Shown here in pieces: positions 34,697 through 44,080 of a stretch of DNA of 64,000 nt. Origin of the DNA: Acinetobacter corruptisaponis (GTDB lineage Bacteria; Pseudomonadota; Gammaproteobacteria; Pseudomonadales; Moraxellaceae); the NCBI RefSeq assembly GCF_030053775.1, contig NZ_CP125671.1, positions 19,011 to 83,010 of the forward strand, read 5' to 3'. How positions within the stretch are numbered: position 1 is the first letter of the stretch; each line of letters begins with the position of its first letter. The notes under the pieces were generated by a model. It made no database searches. It was not told the origin of the DNA and saw nothing but the letters and a program-made list of their open reading frames with translations. The position numbers and the translations under genes are program-made.

Positions 34697-35911
34697 CTAC
34701 CCCATCAACGCCTGTACCGCAATCGACTCATCCGCCAACCGCAGTGGATCGACCGCCGTACCAGCCGTGATCAGCTTTTTGCTTAGCATAAACTCCTGCG
34801 GACGATTCACACAATCCGCCGCAATCAGGCGACCCGCCTGCAAATAAAACGCTGCAAAGCTACGCCTTTGCTGCACATCACCCCGAATCACGATCTGATC
34901 ATACCCCTGACTGAGTCCCGCAATCTGCAACTTTAGATCATACTGATCTGACCAAAACCAAGGCAAACTCTTCGAGGTCCGCTGTAAGCCACACAAGGTC
35001 GCCGAGGCAATTTTGGCCTGTTCATTGGCGTTTGGTACCGACTCCAAGCGCATCCGCCGCTGATAAATCGGATTAAACGCATTGGCACAATCCCCGATGG
35101 CCACAATCTCTGGCGCACTGGTACGGCAATACTCATCAATCACAATACCATTGTCCACCTGCAAGCCCGCGTCCAGCGCCAACTCGATATTCGGTACAAC
35201 CCCGACCCCGATGATCACCAGATCTGCATCGAACATCGAACCATCGGCACACAGCACCGCTTGCGCCCGCCCCTCACCCGTGATCGCCGTGACCGACACA
35301 CCGGTATGAATCGTCACACCCTGTTCGCGATGAATCCGCGTATAAAAGTCCGACACTTCCGGTGCAGTTACCCGCTGCAAAATCCGCTCGGCGGCTTCCA
35401 AGACCACCACCTGCATGCCCTGCTCGGTCAATGCGGCGGCTGTTTCAAGACCGATATAGCCACCACCGATCACCACTGCTTTGCCGTTGGGTTGTACAAA
35501 TGGCTGGATAGCCTGTACATCGCTGATATTTCTAAGATAATGCACACCTGCCAAATCAGACCCAGCCAGCGACACCGTCCTGACTCGTGCACCGGTACAC
35601 AGCGCCAACTGGTCATACGCAAGCGTACTGCCATCTTGTAGTGTCACGCTGCGCGCTGCCCGATCAATCGCAACCACCCGCCCGTGCCGAAATTCGATCT
35701 GATTTTTTTGATAAAAAGCGGCTGGCCGAATCAATAACTCATCGACCAGTTGTGCACCGCATAAAAAGGTCTTGGACAACGGCGGTCGATGATACGGCAA
35801 ATACGGCTCATCGCCGATCACCACAATCTCGCCCTGCCAGCCATCTGGCCGCAGACTTGCCGCCAACTGCGCCGCAGCATGACTTGCGCCAATGATGACG
35901 ATTGTTTGCAT
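34697..35911 (-). CDS. Ferredoxin reductase of the CYP153 system (FAD/NADH)
   Basis: A 404-residue FAD-dependent pyridine nucleotide oxidoreductase of the putidaredoxin/rubredoxin reductase type. An N-terminal Rossmann motif binds FAD (IIGASHAAAQLAASLR), a second GxGxxG binds NADH (VVIGGGYIGLETAAAL), and IVAIGDCAN is the second FAD motif. It passes electrons from NADH to the [2Fe-2S] ferredoxin that feeds the P450. It is 86 bp downstream of the P450 gene on the same strand. GC content is clearly higher than in the flanking plasmid DNA. Confidence 0.92.
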   Translation of the reverse strand: MQTIVIIGASHAAAQLAASLRPDGWQGEIVVIGDEPYLPYHRPPLSKTFLCGAQLVDELLIRPAAFYQKNQIEFRHGRVVAIDRAARSVTLQDGSTLAYDQLALCTGARVRTVSLAGSDLAGVHYLRNISDVQAIQPFVQPNGKAVVIGGGYIGLETAAALTEQGMQVVVLEAAERILQRVTAPEVSDFYTRIHREQGVTIHTGVSVTAITGEGRAQAVLCADGSMFDADLVIIGVGVVPNIELALDAGLQVDNGIVIDEYCRTSAPEIVAIGDCANAFNPIYQRRMRLESVPNANEQAKIASATLCGLQRTSKSLPWFWSDQYDLKLQIAGLSQGYDQIVIRGDVQQRRSFAAFYLQAGRLIAADCVNRPQEFMLSKKLITAGTAVDPLRLADESIAVQALMG

Positions 35912-35997
35912 ATGAATTCACTCAGTTCATGGTTGATGCACAGCATCAATTGTTGCCGACGACAGTTGCAAAATGCCTCTGTCGCCTATTTTGATAC

Positions 35998-37491
35998 CTA
36001 CGCTTTGGCAGTCAGTTTGACCATCATCTTGGCATAGCCGCGCACAAAGTTAGATTGCACAATTTCTGGCTCACCCAAAACCTCAATATTTTCAAAACGC
36101 TGAAGCAGCTCTTCCCATAAGATTCGCAACTGCATCTCGGCCAAGCGATTACCCATACAGCGATGCACACCAAAACCAAATGACAGATGATTACGCGCAC
36201 CTTTACGATCAATGATCAATTCATCAGGTCGCTCAATCACTCGCTCATCGCGGTTGCCAGAAACGTACCACATCACCACCTTGTCGCCTTTTTTGATGGT
36301 CTGACCGTTAAGCTCTACATCTTGCTTGGCAATCCGACGCATATAGGCCAGCGGGGTTTGCCAGCGAATAATTTCGGATACCATGTTCGGGATCAAGCTC
36401 GGATTGTTTTTGAGTTTGACGAACTCATTTGGAAACAGGTTAAGTGCGTATACCCCACCCGTCATCGAGTTGCGTGTGGTATCGTTGCCGCCGACAATTA
36501 GCAAGACCAAATTGCCCATAAACTCCATCGGCCGATAAATCAGGTCTTTAGTCGCTTCGTTTGACTGCATCAAGCTGATCAAATCATAGCCCATTTCAGC
36601 GCCTGCAGATTTTTGTGCGGCTTTTCTATGCCATAACTCCGCAAAATGCTTTGCTGCATCGACTGCTGCATCAAAAATCTCATCCAAATTTGTCACTGTC
36701 CCACCTGTGGCCTCCGCAGTGCCAGCCATCAAGTCTGACCATTCAACCAATTTGTGCCGCTTTTCGTATGGGAAATCAAATAATGTTGCCAACATACGGG
36801 CTGTCAGCTCAATCGAAACATTCTGCACCCAATCAAACGGCTGATCCGTTGGCAACTGATCCAAAACCTCTTGCACGCGTAGCCGAATCAAACCCTCTAG
36901 CTCTTTGAGATTTTTTGGTGCGACTACATCCTGTACGGCCTGCCGCTGCACATCGTGCTTGGGTGGGTCCATTGCAATAAACATTTCAGCATCTAACCCA
37001 GGAGGGGTGTTGCCAATCGCGATCACAGGTTCAGCTGAAAAAATCTCATGATTTTTATCGACATAGACAATATCATCGTAACGCGTGACCGACCAAAATG
37101 CCCCAAACGGACTGTTGGCTTGATAATGTACCGGTGCTTCATCACGCAGCCGCTTAAAGTAAGACTGCCATTTTTTTTGCTTGTATAAAAATGGGTTGCT
37201 AACATCAATCTCAGCAAGTGCCAGTGTTGCAACTTCTGGAATCGGTTGCTCGATAAATGCAGGAAATTCTTGCACGTTAAACACACGGAATTTGGCTTTT
37301 TGCATCCACTGAATGCCGCGAACCTGCGTGTGCAATGGGACAAAACGGGTCACTTGACCATGCAAAAACTGCTTGCCCGTTTGAAACTGCTCATTAGACT
37401 TGACTTTATCCGTAACCGTGGTTGCTACGTCTGCAGCGGTGCTGGTGACAGTTTGGGTTATTTTCTCAAAAATTTCTGCGACTGAGTTCAT
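35998..37491 (-). CDS. cyp153A: CYP153-family cytochrome P450 alkane/fatty acid terminal hydroxylase
   Basis: A 497-residue soluble P450. The haem-ligand Cys445 is in FGFGVHRCMGNRLAE, the I-helix is VGGNDTTRNS, and EIIRWQTP gives the ExxR motif. Sequence and length are those of the CYP153A group first described from alkane-degrading Acinetobacter, which hydroxylate medium-chain n-alkanes at the terminal carbon. The ATG giving MNSVAEIFEK has a good ribosome binding site (AGGAGACC); a start seven codons earlier is less likely. It lies between the ferredoxin and ferredoxin reductase genes, so all electron-transfer partners are present. Confidence 0.95.
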   Translation of the reverse strand: MNSVAEIFEKITQTVTSTAADVATTVTDKVKSNEQFQTGKQFLHGQVTRFVPLHTQVRGIQWMQKAKFRVFNVQEFPAFIEQPIPEVATLALAEIDVSNPFLYKQKKWQSYFKRLRDEAPVHYQANSPFGAFWSVTRYDDIVYVDKNHEIFSAEPVIAIGNTPPGLDAEMFIAMDPPKHDVQRQAVQDVVAPKNLKELEGLIRLRVQEVLDQLPTDQPFDWVQNVSIELTARMLATLFDFPYEKRHKLVEWSDLMAGTAEATGGTVTNLDEIFDAAVDAAKHFAELWHRKAAQKSAGAEMGYDLISLMQSNEATKDLIYRPMEFMGNLVLLIVGGNDTTRNSMTGGVYALNLFPNEFVKLKNNPSLIPNMVSEIIRWQTPLAYMRRIAKQDVELNGQTIKKGDKVVMWYVSGNRDERVIERPDELIIDRKGARNHLSFGFGVHRCMGNRLAEMQLRILWEELLQRFENIEVLGEPEIVQSNFVRGYAKMMVKLTAKA

Positions 37492-37567
37492 GATGGTCTC
37501 CTGACTGAGCATCGTTGACGAGGTGTGTTTGTTAAGGCGGTTGATCCGCTGGGTTACAGCTGACGTG

Positions 37568-37888
37568 TTACATCTGAAACTCAGGCAGATGTACCGTCAT
37601 GCCATCCATTGCATCGGTCACTTGGATACAACACGCCAAACGTGAGGTGGCAGCACGCTCTGGGGTCATTTCCAACATCTGCTGCTCATTCGCTTGTGCC
37701 GTACCCGCAACATCCGACCACTCAGCACTGACAATCACGTGGCAGGTACCACAGGCGCATTCGCCACCGCAATCCCCATCAATTCCGGCAACACCGTTTT
37801 CAACCGCCAACTGCATTAGTGACTTACCCGCTTCGATTGCAACGCTGGTTTGTGCACCATCGTGGGCAATAAATGTAATTTGGCTCAT
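37568..37888 (-). CDS. [2Fe-2S] ferredoxin of the CYP153 system
   Basis: A 106-residue putidaredoxin/adrenodoxin-type ferredoxin. Cluster ligands are the cysteines of DCGGECACGTCH and the later Cys in SRLACCIQ. The start MSQITFIAHDGAQ is preferred over one ten codons upstream. It is the first gene of the P450 operon, 76 bp ahead of cyp153A, and divergent from the AraC-type regulator. Confidence 0.92.
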   Translation of the reverse strand: MSQITFIAHDGAQTSVAIEAGKSLMQLAVENGVAGIDGDCGGECACGTCHVIVSAEWSDVAGTAQANEQQMLEMTPERAATSRLACCIQVTDAMDGMTVHLPEFQM

Positions 37889-38027
37889 GGCTACGACTCC
37901 GATTTGGCTTAATTTCACTGTTCAAGCTCAAGATTACGCACTCTCTGCGGTTCTGTAGAGGTTATTATTTGACAAATAGAGGTCATAAAAAGACAATATT
38001 ACCTCGTCAGCCAATAAAGCATATTCC

Positions 38028-39089
38028 ATGTATCAGACTCACTCAGGCAAAGAACCCGCGATCATTCCGTGTAGCTATACCCGTTTGATCGGTCGAGAAC
38101 TGGACTTACAAGCGCGCGATCTGCCGAAATTATTAAAATTCACTGCGCTGACCACTGAGCAACTGATGCGTGATGACACCATGATCACGGCCAGCCAACA
38201 AGCTCAGATCCTGCAAAACAGCATAGATCTATCAACATCTGAACAGTTCGGTTTGCGCTTGGGTCAGCGCCTAACTCCCTCAACGCATGGTGCGATGGGC
38301 TTTTTAATTAATAGTAGCCCGAACTTGCTAGCCGTGTTACATGCGTTTCAGACATTTTTGCCGACGCGTATAAGTTTGATGCGACTTGAAGCACATACCG
38401 ATGCTGCGTGGACGAGCTGCATGATTTTTTTTGAGCAAACCCTGAATAGCGCAGTACATCGGCTACTGTCCGAAACCGTTGCAGTGATTTTTTCGGAATG
38501 TGCCGAATTTATTGTTGGACGACCGCTGACCGAGGCGGTGATTCAGTTTAGCCATCCCGCCCCCGATCATCATGCCTGTTACGCGGATTATCTTGCCGGT
38601 ACCTATCAGTTTGATCAGCCACAACTGTCGATCCGAGTGCCGACCGAGTTGTGCTTGATTGCCAATGCATCCGCGCAGCACGATAGCTATCTGCTGGCGA
38701 TGCAACAATGCGAAATGATCCTCAACCGGCTCAAGACCCAACAACACAGCACCACCTACCAAGTGCAAAAAGCCATGCTGTCCTATCCGCTCGGGCAACT
38801 GAGTGAAGAGGATCTGGCTGCAGCCTTGTTTATGAATAAGCGTACGCTGGCCAGACGTCTGGTCAAAGAGAACACGAGTTACCGGCTGATTCGAGATCGG
38901 ATTTTATCTGAGAAAGCCAGTAGTTATTTACATGACCCTCAAATATCGGTCGAGGCAATTGCCAGCTTACTGAATTACCACGACTCTGCTAATTTTCGGC
39001 GCGCGTTTAAACGCTGGTTTGGTGTATCACCAAGTGCTTATCGGCGAAAAATCACCCATCGGCAAGAAGAAAATGACCTGAGAGAATGA
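38028..39089 (+). CDS. AraC-family regulator of the alkane hydroxylase operon
   Basis: A 353-residue protein with an N-terminal Arabinose_bd-type ligand domain (LINSSPNLLAVLHAFQTFLP region) and a C-terminal AraC double helix-turn-helix (about residues 250-340): LSEEDLAAALFMNKRTLARR and then SVEAIASLLNYHDSANFRRA with the closing FKRWFGVSPSAYRR. It is divergent from the ferredoxin-P450-reductase operon across a 139-bp spacer and is probably its alkane-responsive activator, as in other CYP153 and alkB clusters. Confidence 0.9.
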   Translation: MYQTHSGKEPAIIPCSYTRLIGRELDLQARDLPKLLKFTALTTEQLMRDDTMITASQQAQILQNSIDLSTSEQFGLRLGQRLTPSTHGAMGFLINSSPNLLAVLHAFQTFLPTRISLMRLEAHTDAAWTSCMIFFEQTLNSAVHRLLSETVAVIFSECAEFIVGRPLTEAVIQFSHPAPDHHACYADYLAGTYQFDQPQLSIRVPTELCLIANASAQHDSYLLAMQQCEMILNRLKTQQHSTTYQVQKAMLSYPLGQLSEEDLAAALFMNKRTLARRLVKENTSYRLIRDRILSEKASSYLHDPQISVEAIASLLNYHDSANFRRAFKRWFGVSPSAYRRKITHRQEENDLRE

Positions 39090-39296
39090 GGTTGTTCGTA
39101 TGATTGTTAATACGTTGAAACATCAATACGCCCTAGAAAAATACCTTAAAACGCTATGTCAGAGATGGCAATCATATGGCAGCCCTCCACTTCCAATCCG
39201 ATAACCTCAACTCAACCCAACGCTTGCAACCCGCTGTGAACTCTGTAGAGGTTTTAATTCCCATTGCAGCCCATCCACCGTCAATGTCTTCAGTTA

Positions 39297-39670
39297 GGGG
39301 TCGTCTCAGGAAACGGAAAATATAGCACGCTAAGGATTTTCACTCCGACTTCTTTTAACGATATCCAACACGGTATTTTTGCTTAGATTGACCAGCCGAC
39401 CGACTTGTCGATAAGAGTGTCCAGCAGACACCAACTCCAACACTTTAGGTGCCAGACGATCTGACTTGGTACGTTGACCAGGACGACGACCAAACACAAC
39501 GCCACGCGCTTGTGCCGCTGCTACACCAGAGCGCACACGTTCACGTAGTAAATCTCCCTCAAACTCTGCTAATGCAGACATCACAGAAGCCATGAGCTTT
39601 CCCTGAGATGTGGAAAGGTCAAACTGCAAACCTGTTTGTGCCACCAGAGATACCCCGAAATGCCCAAGAT
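39297..39670 (-). pseudogene. Truncated Tn3-family end with 3' part of tnpR
   Basis: The 38-bp terminal repeat (39297-39334) is followed by the C-terminal 110 codons of the same resolvase (GHFGVSLVAQTGLQ ... VKRSRSENP). The copy ends abruptly after CCCAAGAT, where an IS21-family end begins. At least one base differs from the two full copies (GCCACGCG versus GCCCCGCG). It marks a third insertion of the same transposon family, since cut by the IS21-like element. Confidence 0.85.
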
Positions 39671-40002
39671 TGTTGACGCTCACTTAATATTGACCAGCGA
39701 TGCTCGTTGAATATTGACCAGGCATTTAAGCAATGTAGCGTACTACACTGCTGTGGATAAATCGATCAATTGCTGTTGCTTTTTCTTCACTGATCGACGG
39801 TTAAAATAACTCTCCTTTCTCTGCTTCTCGTTTCTTTATACGCTGCTTGGCTTCCTCCGTGCTTTGCTTAAAACGATAGGATTCATTACCCGTTTCGATG
39901 ATATGGCAATGATGAGTCAGTCGATCCAGCAGTGCAGTCGTCAACTTAGCATCACCAAATACATTGCTCCATTCCGAGAAGCTCAAGTTCGTCGTAATGA
40001 TA
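39671..40002 (-). mobile_element. IS21-family fragment with 3' end of istB
   Basis: The left edge TGTTGACGCTCACTTAATATT, with a second AATATTGACCAG nearby, looks like the repeated end of an IS21-family element. A minus-strand frame from the right border reads IITTNLSFSEWSNVFGDAKL, then TTALLDRLTHHCHII, ending EKGELF. This is the C-terminus of the IstB ATPase. The rest of the element was lost where the right Tn3-family unit begins. It has cut the third tnpR copy on its left side. Confidence 0.8.
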
Positions 40003-40035
40003 GGGGTCGTCTCAGGAAACGGAAAATATAGCACG

Positions 40036-42546
40036 CTAAGGTTTTTCAATTGCGCGCAATGGCCTAAATTTTCCACCACCTATCTTGGCTTTGCTTCGCC
40101 ATAGATAATCCCCAGTTAAATTGATGTGCTCCCACCCCAGCGGTGACAGATATTGCAGCAAGGTATCATCGACTGTGCGACCATGCCCTCGTAGGGCGTT
40201 AGTCGCTCTCTCTAAATAAACCGTGTTCCACAATACAATGGCGGCGGTCACTAGATTCAAGCCACTGGCTCGATAACGCTGTTGCTCAAAGCTTCGATCT
40301 CGAATCTCACCCAATCGATAAAAGAAAACGGCGCGCGCTAATGCATTACGGGCTTCACCTTTATTTAATCCAGCTTGAACCCGACGGCGTAGTTCTACGC
40401 TTTGCAACCAATCCAAGATAAACAGTGTGCGCTCAATACGCCCCAGCTCTCGTAATGCCAATGCCAAACCATTCTGTCGTGGATAACTACCGAGTTTACG
40501 TAGCATTAGCGACGCTGTGACAGTCCCTTGCTTGATTGATGCGGCCAGACGCAAAATATCGTCCCAATGAGTACGAATCTGTTTGATATTCAGTGTGCCG
40601 CCAATCATGGGTTTAAGTGCGGCATAGTCTATGTCTGACTTTGGAATATAGAGTTTCGTATCGCCCAGATCACGAATTCGTGGTGCAAATCGAAACCCTA
40701 GCATGTGCATGAGTGCAAAAACATGGTCGGTGAATCCAGCCGTATCGGTGTAGTGTTCCTCGATGCGTAAATCAGACTCGTGATACAGCAGCCCATCAAG
40801 AACATAGGTTGAATCACGAACGCCCACATTGATCAGCTTACTGCTAAATGGTGCGTATTGATCAGAAATGTGTGTATAAAATAACCTTCCAGGCTCTGCG
40901 CCATATTTTGGATTGATCATCGCATCAGGCAAATCGTTGGTCGCTGCCATGCGATTAATGATTGCTAATTTCTGCTCCAATAGTGAAAGGCGACTTTGCA
41001 AATATAGATCACAATCAGTAGTAATGGTTAGAGGTAACTCATTGGACTGTTTTAGCTGATTAAATTTATCAGCAGTCACTAAATACTCATCGAAGTCTTT
41101 GAATTGGCGAGAGCCTTGTACCCAGAGATCCCCAGCCCGTAGCGAGTTTTTAAGTTCAGATAACACACATATTTCGTAATAGCGGCGATCAATACCATCA
41201 TCGGTAAAGACTAGTCTTGCCCACCGTTTTTTGATAAACGCTATTGGAGCATTAGAGGGGATTTTTCGTGTATTATCAACATTCATGCTGCGGAGCAACT
41301 CTACAGCGGCAAGCATATCTTTTGCTGCTGGGGCAGCACGCAATTTAAGTATGGCAAGAAGTTCTGGCGCGTAACGGCGTAAAGTTGCATAGCTCTCGCC
41401 AATTCGTGGTAAAAAATCAAAGTCTTCGGGTTGCGCCAGTTTTTCTGCCTCAGTAATACTTGCTGCAAAAGCATCCCATGAAATAACAGTTTCGATGGCG
41501 GCAAACGGATCACTGCCATTTTGCTTGGCATCTAGCAAGGCTTTCCCGATAAGCCCATACAAACGCACTTTGTCGTTGATCGCTTTACCTGATGATTGAA
41601 ATTGTTGCTGGTGTTTATTTTTTGCGATAGCAAATAGCTTTCCAATAATGCGATCATGCAGGTCAATAATTTCGTCGGTGATCGTGGCCATACTCTCCAC
41701 AACGATTGCTACCAAAGTGGCATATCGACGTTGAGATTCAAATCTGGCCAAATCAGCAGGAGTCATTTGCCCACCTTCGCGAGCAATTTTCAGTAAGCGA
41801 TTTTGATGAACGTGTTTTCCAATGTCTTCAGGTAGATCGATGGCTTGTAAGCACTTCAGCCGCTCAATGTGCTCAAGCATGTACTTTGAGTTTGGTTTAG
41901 CTGGTGACTGTCTAAGCCACCCCAATATTGTCAGTTTGCTGCCCTCTTTACGGTTCAGCAAAGCATCTATATTTTGACGATGAGTTTCTGAAAGTGAGCT
42001 CGTCAAAGCAGTATAAATTATGCGGTTGGCAGATGTGATTGCTTCTGCGCAAATACTATCAATTGCATTTATAGCTGGCAAAAGGACTGATTTTTGTCGT
42101 AAATTTTCAACGAGAGTTGTGGCTAAAATAAGACCTTTATCTGTCTGAAGGGACAAATCCACCATCATATTGACCGATTGCCGATAGTCACTCAAGGTGA
42201 ATAGTTTGAACCCAAAAACTTTTTTCAATTCGGCAATATGTTCTCGTCTTGTTTGCTCGCGCTGACCATAATCATTCCAGCAGTCCACTGATATACTAAG
42301 TTGAGCAGCCATCATGAAAAGTAAGGGTTTGAATGGTTCGTCGTTAATACCCAATATCACTCCAGGGTAACGCATGTAGCAAAGTTGAATTGCAAAGCCT
42401 AGCTTGTTGGATGCCCCTCGATGTTGATGGACTATGGATTTATCAGAATCACTCAGAGTGTAATGCTGAAGCATAAAAGCTCTATCATCTGGAATTTCGA
42501 ACAGGCTTCCCAATTCCGTGGACGACAAAATAGAATGGCGCGGCAT
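40036..42546 (-). pseudogene. tnpA: TnpA with 152-codon in-frame deletion, probably inactive
   Basis: An 836-codon frame otherwise almost identical to the 988-residue TnpA; one other difference seen is GRIERTLF versus GRIKRTLF. Residues 546-697 of the full protein are missing: NDLPDAMIN is joined directly to PKYGAEPGR. Both deletion edges in the parent have ATCAAT, so slippage or recombination between these 6-bp repeats explains the loss. The deleted part includes D680 of SSDGQ, the first catalytic aspartate. This copy should therefore be dead but can be moved by the left TnpA. Confidence 0.85.
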
Positions 42547-42640
42547 GGCTCATTAGTCCCAAATAAACTAAACTATTAAAGGTACATTATTTTGTACCGC
42601 CACGCTTAGCTTTGCGCTGCAATTTCGCAAGGAGGTTCAA

Positions 42641-43249
42641 TTGGGACAGAATGCGGCCATTTATTGCCGAGTATCAACGAACGATCAGTCCTGCGAACGA
42701 CAGGAATATGACCTACGTGCCTACGCCAATCGTTGCGGCTACGATGTTGTCGGTGTTTGGAAAGAAACTGCATCAGGCAGTAAGGATGAGAGATTGCAAA
42801 GAAAATACTTGATGACCATGGCGCAATCTCGTGAAATCGATGCCATCTTGGTGACGGAATTGACACGCTGGGGCAGAAGCACCGTGGATCTCGTACAGTC
42901 ATTACAAGATCTTGGGCATTTCGGGGTATCTCTGGTGGCACAAACAGGTTTGCAGTTTGACCTTTCCACATCTCAGGGAAAGCTCATGGCTTCTGTGATG
43001 TCTGCATTAGCAGAGTTTGAGGGAGATTTACTACGTGAACGTGTGCGCTCTGGTGTAGCAGCGGCACAAGCGCGGGGCGTTGTGTTTGGTCGTCGTCCTG
43101 GTCAACGTACCAAGTCAGATCGTCTGGCACCTAAAGTGTTGGAGTTGGTGTCTGCTGGACACTCTTATCGACAAGTCGGTCGGCTGGTCAATCTAAGCAA
43201 AAATACCGTGTTGGATATCGTTAAAAGAAGTCGGAGTGAAAATCCTTAG
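42641..43249 (+). CDS. tnpR: Serine resolvase of the right Tn3-family unit
   Basis: A 202-residue serine recombinase whose translation is identical to that of the left unit, including S12 in YCRVSTNDQ and the C-terminal helix-turn-helix. It is intact. With two inverted copies of the res region in the composite, this family of enzymes could in principle invert the DNA between them, though Tn3-type resolvases normally act on direct repeats. Confidence 0.92.
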   Translation: MGQNAAIYCRVSTNDQSCERQEYDLRAYANRCGYDVVGVWKETASGSKDERLQRKYLMTMAQSREIDAILVTELTRWGRSTVDLVQSLQDLGHFGVSLVAQTGLQFDLSTSQGKLMASVMSALAEFEGDLLRERVRSGVAAAQARGVVFGRRPGQRTKSDRLAPKVLELVSAGHSYRQVGRLVNLSKNTVLDIVKRSRSENP

Positions 43250-43282
43250 CGTGCTATATTTTCCGTTTCCTGAGACGACCCC

Positions 43283-43840
43283 TTCATGGTCTGTAGTCAA
43301 CCAATCTTTTCTATACTGCTCTGGAATCACGATGATGGATCGCTTCTCATCCTTCGGTGCATGGAACTGCTTCATGAATGGGTGATGATCAGAATTGATG
43401 GTGAGCATTGAAAATGAACGTACCTTATTGCCATTAATCACAGCATCGTCATAGATACCAGCAACTGTAAAAGGCTGTTCATCTTTACGCTTGATGGTGT
43501 ACCAGTGTGGTTTGCCATTGATGTATTTGGGTTCATAGAACTCCTGTACAGGCACAAGGCAAAACTTGCTGTACTTCCAAGCATGTCGAAAACTGGGCTT
43601 ATCTGCTACAGACTCGGTACGAACGTTATAGGTATGACTACTGAATTTCAACTCTTTTGCCCAGCTCGGGAGCAAGCCAAACTTTGCTATATCAAGTTCC
43701 AAATGTTCAGAGCCATTTAAAATGATCGGGGCATGGTAAGAAGGGAACACATGGTCCTTAAGCTCAAGATTGAACAGGCTGGTATCGACACCTAAAAGTG
43801 TCAAATTTCTTTTACTTGGAAATAGGTAATTTGAGCACAT
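43283..43840 (-). pseudogene. 5' part of split SRAP (YedK/HMCES-like) abasic-site protein gene
   Basis: This 186-codon fragment starts MCSNYLF; Cys2 is the residue that crosslinks to abasic sites in single-stranded DNA in SRAP proteins. It contains SRAP blocks such as NVRTESVADKPSFRHAWKYS, FCLVPVQEFYEP, FTVAGIYDD and SMLTINSD. It is cut after TTDHE by the composite transposon. Continued reading adds about 30 unrelated residues from the transposon end. The missing 27 codons are at 26227-26310, upstream of umuD. An SOS-type operon SRAP-umuD-umuC is implied before the insertion. Confidence 0.9.
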
Positions 43841-44080
43841 TGTATGATCACATAACTAAAGAATTTATCTGAAATTGTATACGATGCTTCATGGAACACA
43901 TGGGATTTATGGTGTCAGTTCAAGTAGGCTATATGAAAAAAGTCATGATGGGGCAAGTTACATTTTCAGTATGACTTATGGGATGCAAAACTACGTTGGG
44001 CGTGAAGTCATAAAAAAATTAATCAGGATTTTGCATAAATAGTGCGCCGTAAGGCGCATTATTTTTAAGGAAGGTTTGTA

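Larger units (their letters stand above)
26316..43282. mobile_element. 17-kb Tn3-family composite transposon carrying alkane hydroxylase genes
   Basis: The outer ends are 38-bp inverted repeats (starting GGGGTCGTCTCAGG) at 26316-26353 and 43245-43282. They are flanked by the 5-bp direct repeat TTCAT (26311-26315 and 43283-43287), the duplication length of Tn3-family elements. Removing the block restores an intact SRAP reading frame, so it entered as one unit or grew in place from an insertion at this point. It contains one complete tnpR-tnpA unit, an inverted deleted unit, a truncated third end, an IS21-family fragment, a lipid-type gene cluster and a CYP153 system. Three internal copies of the 38-bp end lie at 30014, 39297 and 40003. 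Confidence 0.88.
40003..43282. mobile_element. Right Tn3-family unit, inverted and with deleted tnpA
   Basis: A 3,280-bp inverted copy of the left unit with 38-bp ends at 40003-40040 and 43245-43282. It is shorter by 456 bp, all in tnpA. Its left flank (TGATA) lies inside istB. Its right flank is the TTCAT that matches the far left end of the composite. Confidence 0.88.

Noticed and set aside
43193..43840. SRAP reading frame as an intact 215-codon gene
   Set aside because: The last 30 codons come from the transposon terminal repeat and the antisense of tnpR; the true 3' end is at 26227-26310.
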